Shown here: positions 50,489-58,794 of the stretch, in pieces
Layout of the letters: the number at the start of each line of letters is the position of its first letter
Numbering within the stretch: the stretch's first letter is position 1
NCBI GenBank assembly: GCA_003243195.1
Contig: QFQI01000002.1
Span: forward strand, 434,001 to 498,000
Reading direction: 5' to 3'
DNA: 64,000 nt
DNA from: Sphingomonas taxi
Lineage (GTDB): Bacteria; Pseudomonadota; Alphaproteobacteria; Sphingomonadales; Sphingomonadaceae
The notes under the pieces: model-generated
What the model was told of the DNA's origin: nothing
What the model saw: only the letters and a program-made list of their open reading frames with translations
The model's database searches: none
Program-made: the position numbers and the translations under genes

Positions 50489-51019
50489 TCAGCGTGCGGC
50501 GAGCCGGCGCACCGCCTCCAGCGATTTCGCGACATGCTCGGCCGGGTTCATGTCCGAATAGGCGAAGGCGATGCGTCCGTCGCGCGCGATGACGTAGCTG
50601 GTGCGGCTGGTCACCTGCCGCCCCTTCACCGCGCGGCCCAGCGCGACGTCATAGCCGGCCACCACCTTCGGCCCGGCGCTCGCCACCGCGAACTTGCCGG
50701 CGCATTCGGTGGACGAGAAGCGTTGCAGGTCCGCGACATTGTCCGCCGACATGCCGATCACCGTCGCGCCGGCCGCGCGAAACGCGTCGACCTGCTCGGC
50801 GAAGGCGCGCGCCTCGGCATTGCAGCCGCCGGTGAAGGCCGCCGGGAAGAAATAGAGCACCACCGGCCCGCGCCTGAGCTGCTCGGCGAGTCGCACCGGC
50901 ACCACCTTGCCCGCGATCGCCCCGCGCGTGGAAAAGTCCGGCGCCTTCGCGCCGGGCGCCAGCGCGGCGGCGGCGGGGCTGGACAGGAGGAGGGCGGCGG
51001 CGGTGAGAAGATGGCGCAT
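50489..51019 (-). CDS. Exported AhpC/TSA-family peroxiredoxin
   Basis: A 176-residue protein with signal peptide (RHLLTAAALLLSSPAAAA) and a thioredoxin-fold peroxiredoxin. VVLYFFPAAFTGGCNAEAR contains the peroxidatic Pro-x3-Thr-x2-Cys; a second cysteine, in SSTECAGKFAVAS, could be resolving. Bcp/PrxQ-like but periplasmic. It lies divergent from crtY, and both may protect the envelope from oxidation; that link is only contextual. Confidence 0.88.
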   Translation of the reverse strand: MRHLLTAAALLLSSPAAAALAPGAKAPDFSTRGAIAGKVVPVRLAEQLRRGPVVLYFFPAAFTGGCNAEARAFAEQVDAFRAAGATVIGMSADNVADLQRFSSTECAGKFAVASAGPKVVAGYDVALGRAVKGRQVTSRTSYVIARDGRIAFAYSDMNPAEHVAKSLEAVRRLAAR

Positions 51020-51183
51020 CGGAAGGCTCCGGACAGGGCGGGACGCGCCACCCTACGCGCTTGCGGCGGGTCCAGCCATCCCGCATCCACCGACCGGCGA
51101 CGCGGCAGGAAAGCGCGCCTCGCCTCCGCCGCGACGACGACACCGGGCTTCCGCACCGGCCCGCGATAGGATAGCGCCGCACC

Positions 51184-52341
51184 ATGCCGGCGACCCACAA
51201 ATGCGACCTTGCCATCGTCGGGGGCGGGCTGGCCGGCGCGCTGATCGCGCTGGCCGTCCATGCGCGCCATCCCGGCATCGACGTGCGGCTGGTGGAGGCG
51301 GGCGCGGCGATCGGCGGCAATCACTTCTGGTCGTTCTTCGGCGGCGACGTGCGCGGCGACGATCTGGCGGTGATCGCGCCGGTCGTGACCCATGCCTGGC
51401 CCGCCTATGACGTGCGCTTCCCCGCGCATGCCCGCACGCTGGAACAGCCATATTATACCGTGCGCTCCGCCACGCTGGACGCGCACGTCCGCGCCACCCT
51501 GCCGCGCCGCGCGCTGATGACCGGACGCAAGGTGCTGGCGTGCAGCGCCACCGCGGTGGTGCTGGGCGACGGCGACCGGCTGACCGCGACCGGGGTGATC
51601 GACGCGCGCGGCGCGGGCGACGTCGCGCTGCTGGAGGGCGGCTGGCAGAAGTTCGTCGGCCACGAACTGCGCGTGGCGGGCGGCCACGGCATCACCCGCC
51701 CGGTGGTGATGGACGCCACCGTCGCGCAGCACGACGGCTACCGCTTCGTCTACCTGCTGCCCTTCTCCGCCGACACCGTGCTGGTGGAGGATACCTATTA
51801 CAGCGATTCGCCCGTGCTGGACGCGCCGGCGATCGCCGCGCGCGTCGACGAATATGCGCGTGCGCAGGGCTGGAGCGCGGAGGTGATCCACCGCGAGCAT
51901 GGCGTGCTGCCGGTCGTGACCGGCGGCGACTTCGACGGCTATTGGCGCTCGGGCGGCAACCGCGTCGCCAAGGCCGGGGTGCGCGCCGGGCTGTTCCACC
52001 CCACCACCGGCTATTCGTTGCCCGACGCGGTGCGGCTGGCGGTGCTGGTCGCCGCGCAGCGCGATCTTTCCGGCGCGGCGCTGCATGACCTGACTTATGC
52101 CCACGCCATGCGTTCATGGCGGCAACGACGCTTTTACCGGATGCTCGATCTCATGCTCTTCAAGGCCGCCGATCCCGATCAGCGCTACCGCGTGCTGGAA
52201 CGCTTCTACCGCCTGTCGCCCGATCTGGTGGCGCGCTTCTACGCCGCGCGTTCCACGAACCTCGACAAGCTGCGCGTGCTGAGCGGCAGGCCGCCGGTGC
52301 CGGTCGGCCGCGCGCTCGCGGCGCTGGGCGGGCGCGCATGA
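51184..52341 (+). CDS. crtY: Lycopene beta-cyclase CrtY
   Basis: Flavoprotein that forms the beta-rings of beta-carotene, 385 residues. DLAIVGGGLAGALIALAVHA at the N-terminus binds FAD; GGNHFWSFFGGDV is a bacterial CrtY feature; DARG, FVGHELRV, VYLLPFSADTVLVEDTYYSD, GLFHPTTGYSLPDAVRLA and the C-terminal RFYRMLDLMLFKAADPDQRY all match. First gene of the carotenoid run; its stop overlaps crtI (ATGA). Confidence 0.95.
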   Translation: MPATHKCDLAIVGGGLAGALIALAVHARHPGIDVRLVEAGAAIGGNHFWSFFGGDVRGDDLAVIAPVVTHAWPAYDVRFPAHARTLEQPYYTVRSATLDAHVRATLPRRALMTGRKVLACSATAVVLGDGDRLTATGVIDARGAGDVALLEGGWQKFVGHELRVAGGHGITRPVVMDATVAQHDGYRFVYLLPFSADTVLVEDTYYSDSPVLDAPAIAARVDEYARAQGWSAEVIHREHGVLPVVTGGDFDGYWRSGGNRVAKAGVRAGLFHPTTGYSLPDAVRLAVLVAAQRDLSGAALHDLTYAHAMRSWRQRRFYRMLDLMLFKAADPDQRYRVLERFYRLSPDLVARFYAARSTNLDKLRVLSGRPPVPVGRALAALGGRA

Positions 52342-53822
52342 CGCCTGCGGGGATGAAGCGCGCGGTGGTGATCGGCGCCGGCTTCGGCGGGCTGGCGCTG
52401 GCGATCCGGCTGCAATCGGCCGGCGTGGCGACGACGATCGTCGAGTCGCGCGACAAGCCCGGCGGGCGCGCCTATTACTGGCAGCAGGACGGCTTCACCT
52501 TCGACGCCGGCCCCACCGTCATCACCGATCCGGCGTGCCTGGAGGAATTGTGGGCGCTCAGCGGGCAGCGGCTGGCCGACGACGTGACGCTGGAGGCGGT
52601 GCAGCCCTTCTACCGGCTCAACTGGCCCGACGGCACCAATTTCGATTACACCAACGACGACGCGCTGCTCCGTTCGGAAATCGCGCGGCTCAACCCCGCC
52701 GACGTGGCCGGCTATGCGAAGTTCCTCGACTATTCGGCCGGCGTCTACCGCGAGGGCTATGAGAAGCTCGGCCATGTCGCCTTTCTCGACTTCGCGTCGA
52801 TGATAAAGGCCGCGCCGGCGCTGGCGAAATATCAGGCGTGGCGGTCCGTCTATTCGATCGTGTCGAAGTTCGTCGCCGACGAACGGCTGCGCCAGGCATT
52901 GTCGTTCCACACGCTGCTGGTCGGCGGCAATCCGATGACCACCAGCGCGATCTACGCGCTGATCCACAAGCTGGAGCGCGACGGCGGCGTGTGGTTCGCG
53001 CGCGGCGGCACCAACCGGCTGGTCGCGGGCATGGTCGCGCTGTTCGAGCGGCTGGGCGGCACGCTGCGCCTGTCCGATCCGGTGACGCGCATCGAGACGC
53101 TGGGCGACCGCGTGACCGCGGTGGCGACGGCGAGCGGCTGGCGCGAGACCGTCGACATGGTCGCCGCCAACGCCGACATCATGCACGTCTACCGCGACCT
53201 GCTGCCCGAATCCGGCGCGGCGCGGCGCACGGCGGCGCGACTGGAGACCAAGCGCTTCTCGCCCTCGCTGTTCGTCGTGCATTTCGGGGTGAAGGGGACA
53301 TGGCCCGGCATCCCGCACCACATGATCCTGTTCGGCCCGCGCTATAAGGGGCTGCTCGACGACATCTACGAACACGGCGTGCTCAGCGAGGATTTCTCGC
53401 TCTATCTCCACCATCCGACCGTCACCGATCCGGGCATGGCGCCGGAGGGCGATTCGACCTTCTACGCGCTCGCGCCGGTCCCGCACCTCGGCAAGTTCCC
53501 CGGCGACTGGGACACGGTGCGCCCGATCCTGGAGAAGCGCATCCTGGACGAGGTCGGACGCCGGCTGATCCCGGACATCCACAACCGCATCGTGACGAAG
53601 TTCAGCTACGCCCCCACCGATTTCGCGCACGACCTGAACGCGCATCTCGGCAGCGCCTTCTCGCTGGAGCCGATCCTGACGCAAAGCGCGTGGTTCCGCG
53701 TCCACAACCGCGACGATGCGATCCCCAACCTGTTCTTCGTCGGCGCGGGCACGCACCCCGGCGCGGGCATCCCGGGCGTGGTCGGCAGCGCAAAGGCGAC
53801 CGCCGCGCTGATGCTGGAGTGA
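52338..53822 (+). CDS. crtI: Phytoene desaturase CrtI
   Basis: FAD-dependent desaturase turning phytoene into lycopene, 494 residues. VVIGAGFGGLALAIRLQSAG near residue 8, GGRAYYWQQDGFTFDAGPTV, LLVGGNPMTTSAIYALIHKL and the C-terminal FFVGAGTHPGAGIPGVVGSA are canonical. ATG 52338 overlaps the crtY stop; ATG 52353 (MKRAVVIG) is an alternative. With CrtY and CrtB it gives beta-carotene; hydroxylases or a ketolase would be needed for the xanthophylls typical of sphingomonads. Confidence 0.96.
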   Translation: MTPAGMKRAVVIGAGFGGLALAIRLQSAGVATTIVESRDKPGGRAYYWQQDGFTFDAGPTVITDPACLEELWALSGQRLADDVTLEAVQPFYRLNWPDGTNFDYTNDDALLRSEIARLNPADVAGYAKFLDYSAGVYREGYEKLGHVAFLDFASMIKAAPALAKYQAWRSVYSIVSKFVADERLRQALSFHTLLVGGNPMTTSAIYALIHKLERDGGVWFARGGTNRLVAGMVALFERLGGTLRLSDPVTRIETLGDRVTAVATASGWRETVDMVAANADIMHVYRDLLPESGAARRTAARLETKRFSPSLFVVHFGVKGTWPGIPHHMILFGPRYKGLLDDIYEHGVLSEDFSLYLHHPTVTDPGMAPEGDSTFYALAPVPHLGKFPGDWDTVRPILEKRILDEVGRRLIPDIHNRIVTKFSYAPTDFAHDLNAHLGSAFSLEPILTQSAWFRVHNRDDAIPNLFFVGAGTHPGAGIPGVVGSAKATAALMLE

Positions 53823-53907
53823 GAACACGCGCGCCCGCGACGCCGGATGGCCTTCGCCGCGTGATGCAAGGCGACGGCGGGGTCACGCCAGGCCTGGCCA
53901 GCGTGGA

Positions 53908-54393
53908 ATGAGCGGGGCCATGATCCTCGCGTTGATGCTGGCTGCTGCGGGAACGTTCCAAGGCGATAACCTGTCACTTGCCGCCGGGAGGGAGCGCCAT
54001 CATCCCGACAGGCCGGGGCTACCGCGTTGCGACATCAAGGCCGGCACCGTCGCGCACACCATGAAGGATTTGCCCCGGCCGGTGCGCGACGAACTTGCCC
54101 GCTTTTCCGCGGCGGCGCGCGGCATGGCGGATGCCGGGGAGCGCTATAATGGCACCGACGTCATCGACGGCGACGTTCCGGGCAGCCGCTTTGTCCGCGG
54201 CTACGGTCTGCGCGACATGTGGATCGTCTGGTATGAGCGTGGTGGAATAGCGACGATGATGAGGACGGTAGCGTTGCGACCGGTGTCCGGGGGACGTGGG
54301 GCGGCGCCGGCGTATCGCGTGGAGTCCGGTACGATGCTCGGCGGCAACATGTGTGAGGCGACCAAGGCGCTTCTCGCCGGGGTCAGAAGCTAG
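53908..54393 (+). CDS. Hypothetical exported protein between carotenoid genes
   Basis: 161 residues: a short hydrophobic N-terminus (MILALMLAAAGTFQG), then RCDIKAGTVAHTMKDLPRPV, DVPGSRFVRGYGLRDMWIVW and RVESGTMLGGNMCEATKALL. Two cysteines could pair. I do not recognise a family. Its codon choice (GAT, CGT, GGT, TTG more often than neighbours) and lower GC suggest later insertion into the crt run. Start ATG 53908 or 53920. Confidence 0.55.
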   Translation: MSGAMILALMLAAAGTFQGDNLSLAAGRERHHPDRPGLPRCDIKAGTVAHTMKDLPRPVRDELARFSAAARGMADAGERYNGTDVIDGDVPGSRFVRGYGLRDMWIVWYERGGIATMMRTVALRPVSGGRGAAPAYRVESGTMLGGNMCEATKALLAGVRS

Positions 54394-54455
54394 CGCCGCC
54401 ACGTCGGCGCCGCCCCGGCTTGCCCCGCACCCGAGCATCCCGTAGCGCCGGGCGC

Positions 54456-55037
54456 ATGAAGCGCCTTGCCATCTACTGCGGCTCCGCCACGCCGGCCGAC
54501 CCCTTCTATCTCGATCTCGCGCGGGAGGTCGGCCGCACGCTCGCCACGCGCGGCATCGGCGTCGTCTATGGCGGCGGGCGGCTGGGGTTGATGGGCGCGA
54601 TCGCCGATTCGGCGCTGGCGGCGGGTGGCGAGGTGATCGGCGTGATCCCGCAGGCCTTGGTCGATGCCGAGGTCGCGCATCGCGGCCTCACCGAACTCCA
54701 CGTCGTCGCCGGCATGCATCAGCGCAAGCAGTTGTTCACCGATCTCGCCGACGGCTTCGTCACCCTGCCCGGCGGGACCGGGACGATGGACGAATTGTGG
54801 GAAGCGCTCAGTTGGGCGCAGCTCGGCTACCACGCCGATCCGGTCGGGCTGCTCAACGCGCGCGGCTATTATGACGCGATCGTCGCCTTCTGGCGGCAGA
54901 TGGGCGAGGTCGGCTTCCTGCGCCCGCAGCACCGCGAGCTGCTGATCGTCGGCGACACGCTGGACGCGCTGCTCGACCGGATGGCGGCGCACGTCCCGGC
55001 GCAGCCGATCGTGCGCATGGCCGCGTCGGACCTGTGA
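54456..55037 (+). CDS. LOG/TIGR00730 family nucleotide phosphoribohydrolase
   Basis: A 193-residue Rossmann-fold enzyme. RLAIYCGSATPADPFYLDLA, VVYGGGRLGLMGAIADSAL, GMHQRKQLF and the signature PGGTGTMDELWEAL near residue 104 mark the LOG family, which releases ribose-5-phosphate from nucleoside monophosphates (cytokinin activation in plant-associated organisms, AMP nucleosidase-like activity elsewhere). Its stop shares one base with the crtB ATG, so it is translated with crtB. Confidence 0.9.
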   Translation: MKRLAIYCGSATPADPFYLDLAREVGRTLATRGIGVVYGGGRLGLMGAIADSALAAGGEVIGVIPQALVDAEVAHRGLTELHVVAGMHQRKQLFTDLADGFVTLPGGTGTMDELWEALSWAQLGYHADPVGLLNARGYYDAIVAFWRQMGEVGFLRPQHRELLIVGDTLDALLDRMAAHVPAQPIVRMAASDL

Positions 55038-55969
55038 TGCCCGCGCGCGCGGCGCTGGTGGACACCGCGCGCGCCTCGATCGCGCGCGGGTCGAAGAGCT
55101 TCGCCGCCGCCTCCACGCTGTTCGCGCCGGTGGTGCGCGAGCGCGCATGGCTGCTCTACGCCTGGTGCCGCGCGTGCGACGATCTGGTCGACGGGCAGGA
55201 CCATGGCCACGGGGGCGCGGTGGTGGATGACGCGCGCGAGCGGGTGGCGTGGGTGCGCGTGCTGAGCGACGCGGCGCTGGACGGCCGGGCCACCGGCGAT
55301 CCGGCCTTCGACGCGCTGGGCGTGGTCGCCGCGGAGACCGGGCTGCCGCGCCGTTTCGTCCATGACGTGATCGACGGGTTTCAGCTCGACGCCGACGACT
55401 GGCATCCGCGCAGCGAGGACGACCTGTATCGGTACTGCTACCATGTCGCGGGGGCGGTCGGGTGCCTGATGGCGGTGGTGATGGGCGTGTCGCCCGACGA
55501 CGAGGCGACGCTCGATCGCGCCTGCGACCTGGGGCTGGCGTTCCAGCTCGCCAATATCGCGCGCGACGTGGCGGAGGACGACCGGGCGGGGCGCTGCTAC
55601 CTGCCCGACGACTGGCTGGCGGAGCTGGACGTGCCGCCGGGCCAGCACATGCGGCCGGCGTTCCGCGACCGGCTGGTGGTGCTCGCGCGGCGGCTGGCGA
55701 CGCGCGCGCAACGCCATGAGGACAGCGCCCGGATCGGCACGAAGGCGCTGTCGTACCGCTCGGCCTGGGCGGTGCTGGCGGCGGCGGGGATCTACGGCGA
55801 CATCGCGCGCGCGGTGGCGGCGCGCGGCGCGCATGCGTGGGATCACCGCGTCACCACGCCGCGCGCGGCGAAGCTCGGCTGGATCGCGCGCGCGGCCGCG
55901 CAGGCGGCGCGGCGTCACGCGCTGCCCGACCGTCCCCGCGACCCGCAATTGTGGACGCGCCCGCGCTGA
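55037..55969 (+). CDS. crtB: Phytoene synthase CrtB
   Basis: Condenses two geranylgeranyl diphosphates, 310 residues. First aspartate-rich motif in WCRACDDLVDGQD near residue 50 and second in LANIARDVAEDDRAG followed by CYLPDDWLAE. KSFAAASTLF and RYCYHVAGAVGCLM are conserved segments. A GTG at 55034 is an alternative start. The dispersed repeat copy B begins two bases after its stop. Confidence 0.95.
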   Translation: MPARAALVDTARASIARGSKSFAAASTLFAPVVRERAWLLYAWCRACDDLVDGQDHGHGGAVVDDARERVAWVRVLSDAALDGRATGDPAFDALGVVAAETGLPRRFVHDVIDGFQLDADDWHPRSEDDLYRYCYHVAGAVGCLMAVVMGVSPDDEATLDRACDLGLAFQLANIARDVAEDDRAGRCYLPDDWLAELDVPPGQHMRPAFRDRLVVLARRLATRAQRHEDSARIGTKALSYRSAWAVLAAAGIYGDIARAVAARGAHAWDHRVTTPRAAKLGWIARAAAQAARRHALPDRPRDPQLWTRPR

Positions 55970-55971
55970 GC

Positions 55972-56007
55972 GGCTGTCTGGAAACGCGTTTCGCGGTGCC
56001 GGCCCGC
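55972..56007 (+). repeat. Dispersed palindromic repeat, copy B
   Basis: GGCTGTCTG (55972-55980), the 12-bp palindrome GAAACGCGTTTC (55981-55992) and GCGGTGCCGGCCCGC (55993-56007). The first 32 bases are identical to the reverse complement of copy C (59712-59743); the last 27 match copy A (31877-31903). It lies between the convergent crtB and SapC genes. Confidence 0.85.
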
Positions 56008-56029
56008 GCCCCCTTCAGCGCCGATGCGG

Positions 56030-56701
56030 TCAGCCCGCGTGCCGCTGCCATTCGACCAGCCGCGCGACATTGCCCAGCGACGACCCCGCCATGATCGCCG
56101 CGCGCAGCGCGCCGGTCCGATGCAGCCGCTCCAGCGTCGCGGCCGGCAGCGCGGCCAGCGCGGCGACGTCGATCGCCATCAGCCCGGCCGCCGCCTCCAG
56201 CGCGGTGTCGACCGGGCGCAACAGCCCCGCGGCGTCCAGTTCGCCGTTGATCGCGCGTTCCTCGTCGGCGCCCGCGTCGATCACCCGCAGCGCGTCGGTG
56301 ACGTGGCGCAGGTACGGTGCGTCGCCGCCATGTGGCAGGAACACCGGCACGCCGTCCGGTGCGCCGACGCGCGGATCGCCGAGATCGACATGGATCACCA
56401 TCTCGCCGTCCGCGTCACGCGGCGCCATGGAGAAGGGGCCACGGCGCTGCACCGCCGGCACGTAGCGCGTTGTCCAGCGATCGCCGGCGAGGAACAGGTT
56501 CGCCCCGCGCAGCCCGAGCAGCACGACCGCGCGGACCGCGTCGGCGTCGCGGCGGAACAGGATCGGGAACTCGCGCTGCGCGTCCTCGAACTCGGACGGG
56601 AAGACCGGCAGCCGGTCCGCCGCATCCCCCCATGCCGCCCCGGCGCGGATCGCGACGGTCAGGTCGTGATGGTCGACGTTGTCGAGCGGGACCAAGGTCA
56701 T
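56030..56701 (-). CDS. SapC family protein
   Basis: A 223-residue soluble protein with LPVFPSEFEDAQREFPILFR near residue 31-50, the SapC signature, and ALRVIDAGADEERAINGELD and LVRPV-type C-terminal segments. SapC was first described beside the Campylobacter S-layer locus, but in alphaproteobacteria it occurs beside TonB receptors or tryptophan halogenases; neither is here. Function unknown. It follows hisN by 12 bp on the same strand. Confidence 0.85.
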   Translation of the reverse strand: MTLVPLDNVDHHDLTVAIRAGAAWGDAADRLPVFPSEFEDAQREFPILFRRDADAVRAVVLLGLRGANLFLAGDRWTTRYVPAVQRRGPFSMAPRDADGEMVIHVDLGDPRVGAPDGVPVFLPHGGDAPYLRHVTDALRVIDAGADEERAINGELDAAGLLRPVDTALEAAAGLMAIDVAALAALPAATLERLHRTGALRAAIMAGSSLGNVARLVEWQRHAG

Positions 56702-56713
56702 CGCCGCGCCGCC

Positions 56714-57523
56714 TCAATGGTCGTGCGCGTGGACGGTGCGGAGCGCCTCCAGCACGTCGTCGGTGCGCGCCGGATCGCCGATCGCCAGCACATGGCCGGC
56801 GCTGCCGGCGGTCAGCGGATCGCCGTTCCAGTCGCACATCCGCCCGCCCGCGCCCTCGACGATCGGCGCCAGCGCGGCGAAGTCGTAGAGTTGCAGCCCG
56901 GATTCGCACACCACGTCCAGGTGCCCGCTCGCCAGCAGCCCGTAATTATAGCAGTCGCCGCCATAGACCGGCCCCTGCCGCGGCGCGCCGCCGCTCGCCA
57001 CCGCGACCAGCGACAGGAAGTGCGGCACGTCGCCCTCGTCGAACAGGTGCGGGCTGGTGGTGGCGACGATCGCGCCCTCCAGCGCGGCGCACGGACGGGT
57101 GCGCGCGGGCGCGTCGTTCAGCAGCGTCGGCCGCCCGGCGACGCCGCTCCAGCGTTCGCGCTGCACCGGCTGGTCGATGATCCCCAGCACCGGCCAGCCA
57201 TCCTCGACCAGCGCGATCAGCGTGCCGAAGATCGCGCGCCCGGCGGTGAAGCTGCGCGTGCCGTCGATCGGGTCCAGCACCCATTGCCGGCCGGTCACGC
57301 CGTCCTTGACGCCATGTTCCTCGCCGACCACGCCGTCGCCCGGGCATTCGGCGTCCAGCAGCCGGCGCATCGCCTCCTCCGCCTCGCGGTCGGCGCGGGT
57401 GACGGGCGAGCGGTCGGCTTTCAGCTCCAGTCCCGCCGGTTGCCGGAAATAGGGACGGATCACCGCGCCGGCGGCGTCGGCGAGGCGATGGGCGAGCGCG
57501 ATGTCGGCGGGGCGGACGGGCAT
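56714..57523 (-). CDS. hisN: Histidinol-phosphatase (inositol-monophosphatase type)
   Basis: A 269-residue Mg-dependent phosphatase. SPVTRADREAEEAMRRLL, VVGEEHG (metal Glu), WVLDPIDGTRSFTAGRAIFG (metal Asp pair, near residue 83-102) and LQLYDFAALAPIVEGAGG (WDxAA-like Asp) are all visible. The FTAGRAIFGTLIAL segment favours HisN over generic inositol phosphatases. Other his genes are not in the window, as is normal for HisN. Confidence 0.85.
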   Translation of the reverse strand: MPVRPADIALAHRLADAAGAVIRPYFRQPAGLELKADRSPVTRADREAEEAMRRLLDAECPGDGVVGEEHGVKDGVTGRQWVLDPIDGTRSFTAGRAIFGTLIALVEDGWPVLGIIDQPVQRERWSGVAGRPTLLNDAPARTRPCAALEGAIVATTSPHLFDEGDVPHFLSLVAVASGGAPRQGPVYGGDCYNYGLLASGHLDVVCESGLQLYDFAALAPIVEGAGGRMCDWNGDPLTAGSAGHVLAIGDPARTDDVLEALRTVHAHDH

Positions 57524-57568
57524 GGGCCATGCCTATCGCGTCGCGCCGCATCGCGCTAGAAGGCGCGC

Positions 57569-58435
57569 ATGTCCGCCGCGTTCGCCATTCTGTTGTCCGC
57601 GTGCGCGATGAGCGCCATCGTCGGCGTGCGCTATCTGGCGGCGAGCGGCGGCTTCGCGCTCGCCACGCGCCTGCGGCATCGCGGCCTGTACGCCGGGCTG
57701 GACCCGCAGATCCGGCGCGAGATCATGTGGAGCCTCGCCTCCGCCGCGATCTACGGCGCGCCGGCCGGGGTGGTCGCATGGGGGTGGCAGAATCGCGGCT
57801 GGACGCGCATCTATGCCGACGTCCACGCCTGGCCGCTCTGGTATCTGCCGGTGTCGGTGCTGCTGTACCTGCTCGCGCACGATACGTGGTTCTACTGGAC
57901 GCACCGCTGGATGCACCGTCCGCGCGTGTTCCGGCTGGCGCATGCCGTCCACCACGCCAGCCGCCCGCCGACCGCCTGGGCGGCGATGGCGTTCCACCCG
58001 GTCGAGGCGCTGACCGGGGCTGTTGCCATTCCGCTACTGGTGTTCGTGATTCCGATCCATGTCGCCGCGCTGGCTATGGTATTGACGATCATGACGGTTA
58101 TGGGGGTCACCAACCACATGGGATGGGAGATCTTCCCACGGTTCATGTGGGGGGGACGGGTGGGGCGCTGGCTGATTACCGCCAGCCACCATCAGCGACA
58201 CCATGAACGTTACGGGTGCAATTATGGCCTCTACTTTCGCTTCTGGGACCGGTTGTGCGGCACCGACGACGGGCTCGGCGATTTCGCGCGGTCGCATGCG
58301 CAGGCCGCTCGCCGCCGGGCTGGCGGCGCTGCTGGCGATGCCGCTGATCGGCGCGGCGCCGGTCGGGTCGCTGGAGGTGGACATTGCGCAACTGCGCTCG
58401 GCGAAGGGGCTGATCCGCATCTGCCTCACCGCTGA
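57569..58435 (+). CDS. Sterol desaturase/fatty acid hydroxylase family membrane protein
   Basis: Up to 288 residues: four to five membrane segments and the eight-histidine di-iron set, HDTWFYWTHRWMH, HAVHHAS and HHQRHHERYG, followed by LYFRFWDRLCGTDDGLGDF, the usual end of the family. About 50 more codons follow in this frame and overlap the DUF2141 gene by 140 bp; they look like arginine/glycine shadow sequence. Being close to crtB it could hydroxylate carotenoid rings, but related proteins modify lipids; substrate open. Confidence 0.85.
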   Translation: MSAAFAILLSACAMSAIVGVRYLAASGGFALATRLRHRGLYAGLDPQIRREIMWSLASAAIYGAPAGVVAWGWQNRGWTRIYADVHAWPLWYLPVSVLLYLLAHDTWFYWTHRWMHRPRVFRLAHAVHHASRPPTAWAAMAFHPVEALTGAVAIPLLVFVIPIHVAALAMVLTIMTVMGVTNHMGWEIFPRFMWGGRVGRWLITASHHQRHHERYGCNYGLYFRFWDRLCGTDDGLGDFARSHAQAARRRAGGAAGDAADRRGAGRVAGGGHCATALGEGADPHLPHR

Positions 58436-58730
58436 TCCCGCCAATTTCCCCAATTGCGTCGACGATCACGACGCCGTGACCCGCTCGGTCCCGGCCGGGC
58501 AGCACGGCATCCGCTTCACCGCCTTGCCGCGCGGCGATTATGCGGTGGCGGTGATCCACGACGAGAACGGCAATGCGAAGCTGGACACGTTCGCGGGGAT
58601 TCCGAAGGAGGGCTTCGGCTTTTCGCGCAACCCCCCGATCCGCTTCGGCCCGCCGCGCTTTTCCGCCGCGCGTTTCACGCTGGCCAGTGATGCAGAAACG
58701 CAACAGGTGCGGATGCGTTACATTCTGTGA
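58296..58730 (+). CDS. DUF2141 domain exported protein
   Basis: 144 residues: signal peptide MRRPLAAGLAALLAMPLIGA, then LEVDIAQLRSAKGLIRICL, AGQHGIRFTALPRGDYAVAV and IHDENGNAKLDTFAGIPKEG, which matches DUF2141 (a small beta-sandwich of unknown role). It starts inside the 3' part of the hydroxylase frame. An ATG at 58203 would make the overlap longer and lose the signal-peptide start, so I use 58296. Confidence 0.85.
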   Translation: MRRPLAAGLAALLAMPLIGAAPVGSLEVDIAQLRSAKGLIRICLTADPANFPNCVDDHDAVTRSVPAGQHGIRFTALPRGDYAVAVIHDENGNAKLDTFAGIPKEGFGFSRNPPIRFGPPRFSAARFTLASDAETQQVRMRYIL

Positions 58731-58794
58731 CTGATTGATCGGGAGCCAATCGCCGTCGCGGCGGTTGGGCGCGCATCGACAAAGGGGAACTTAC

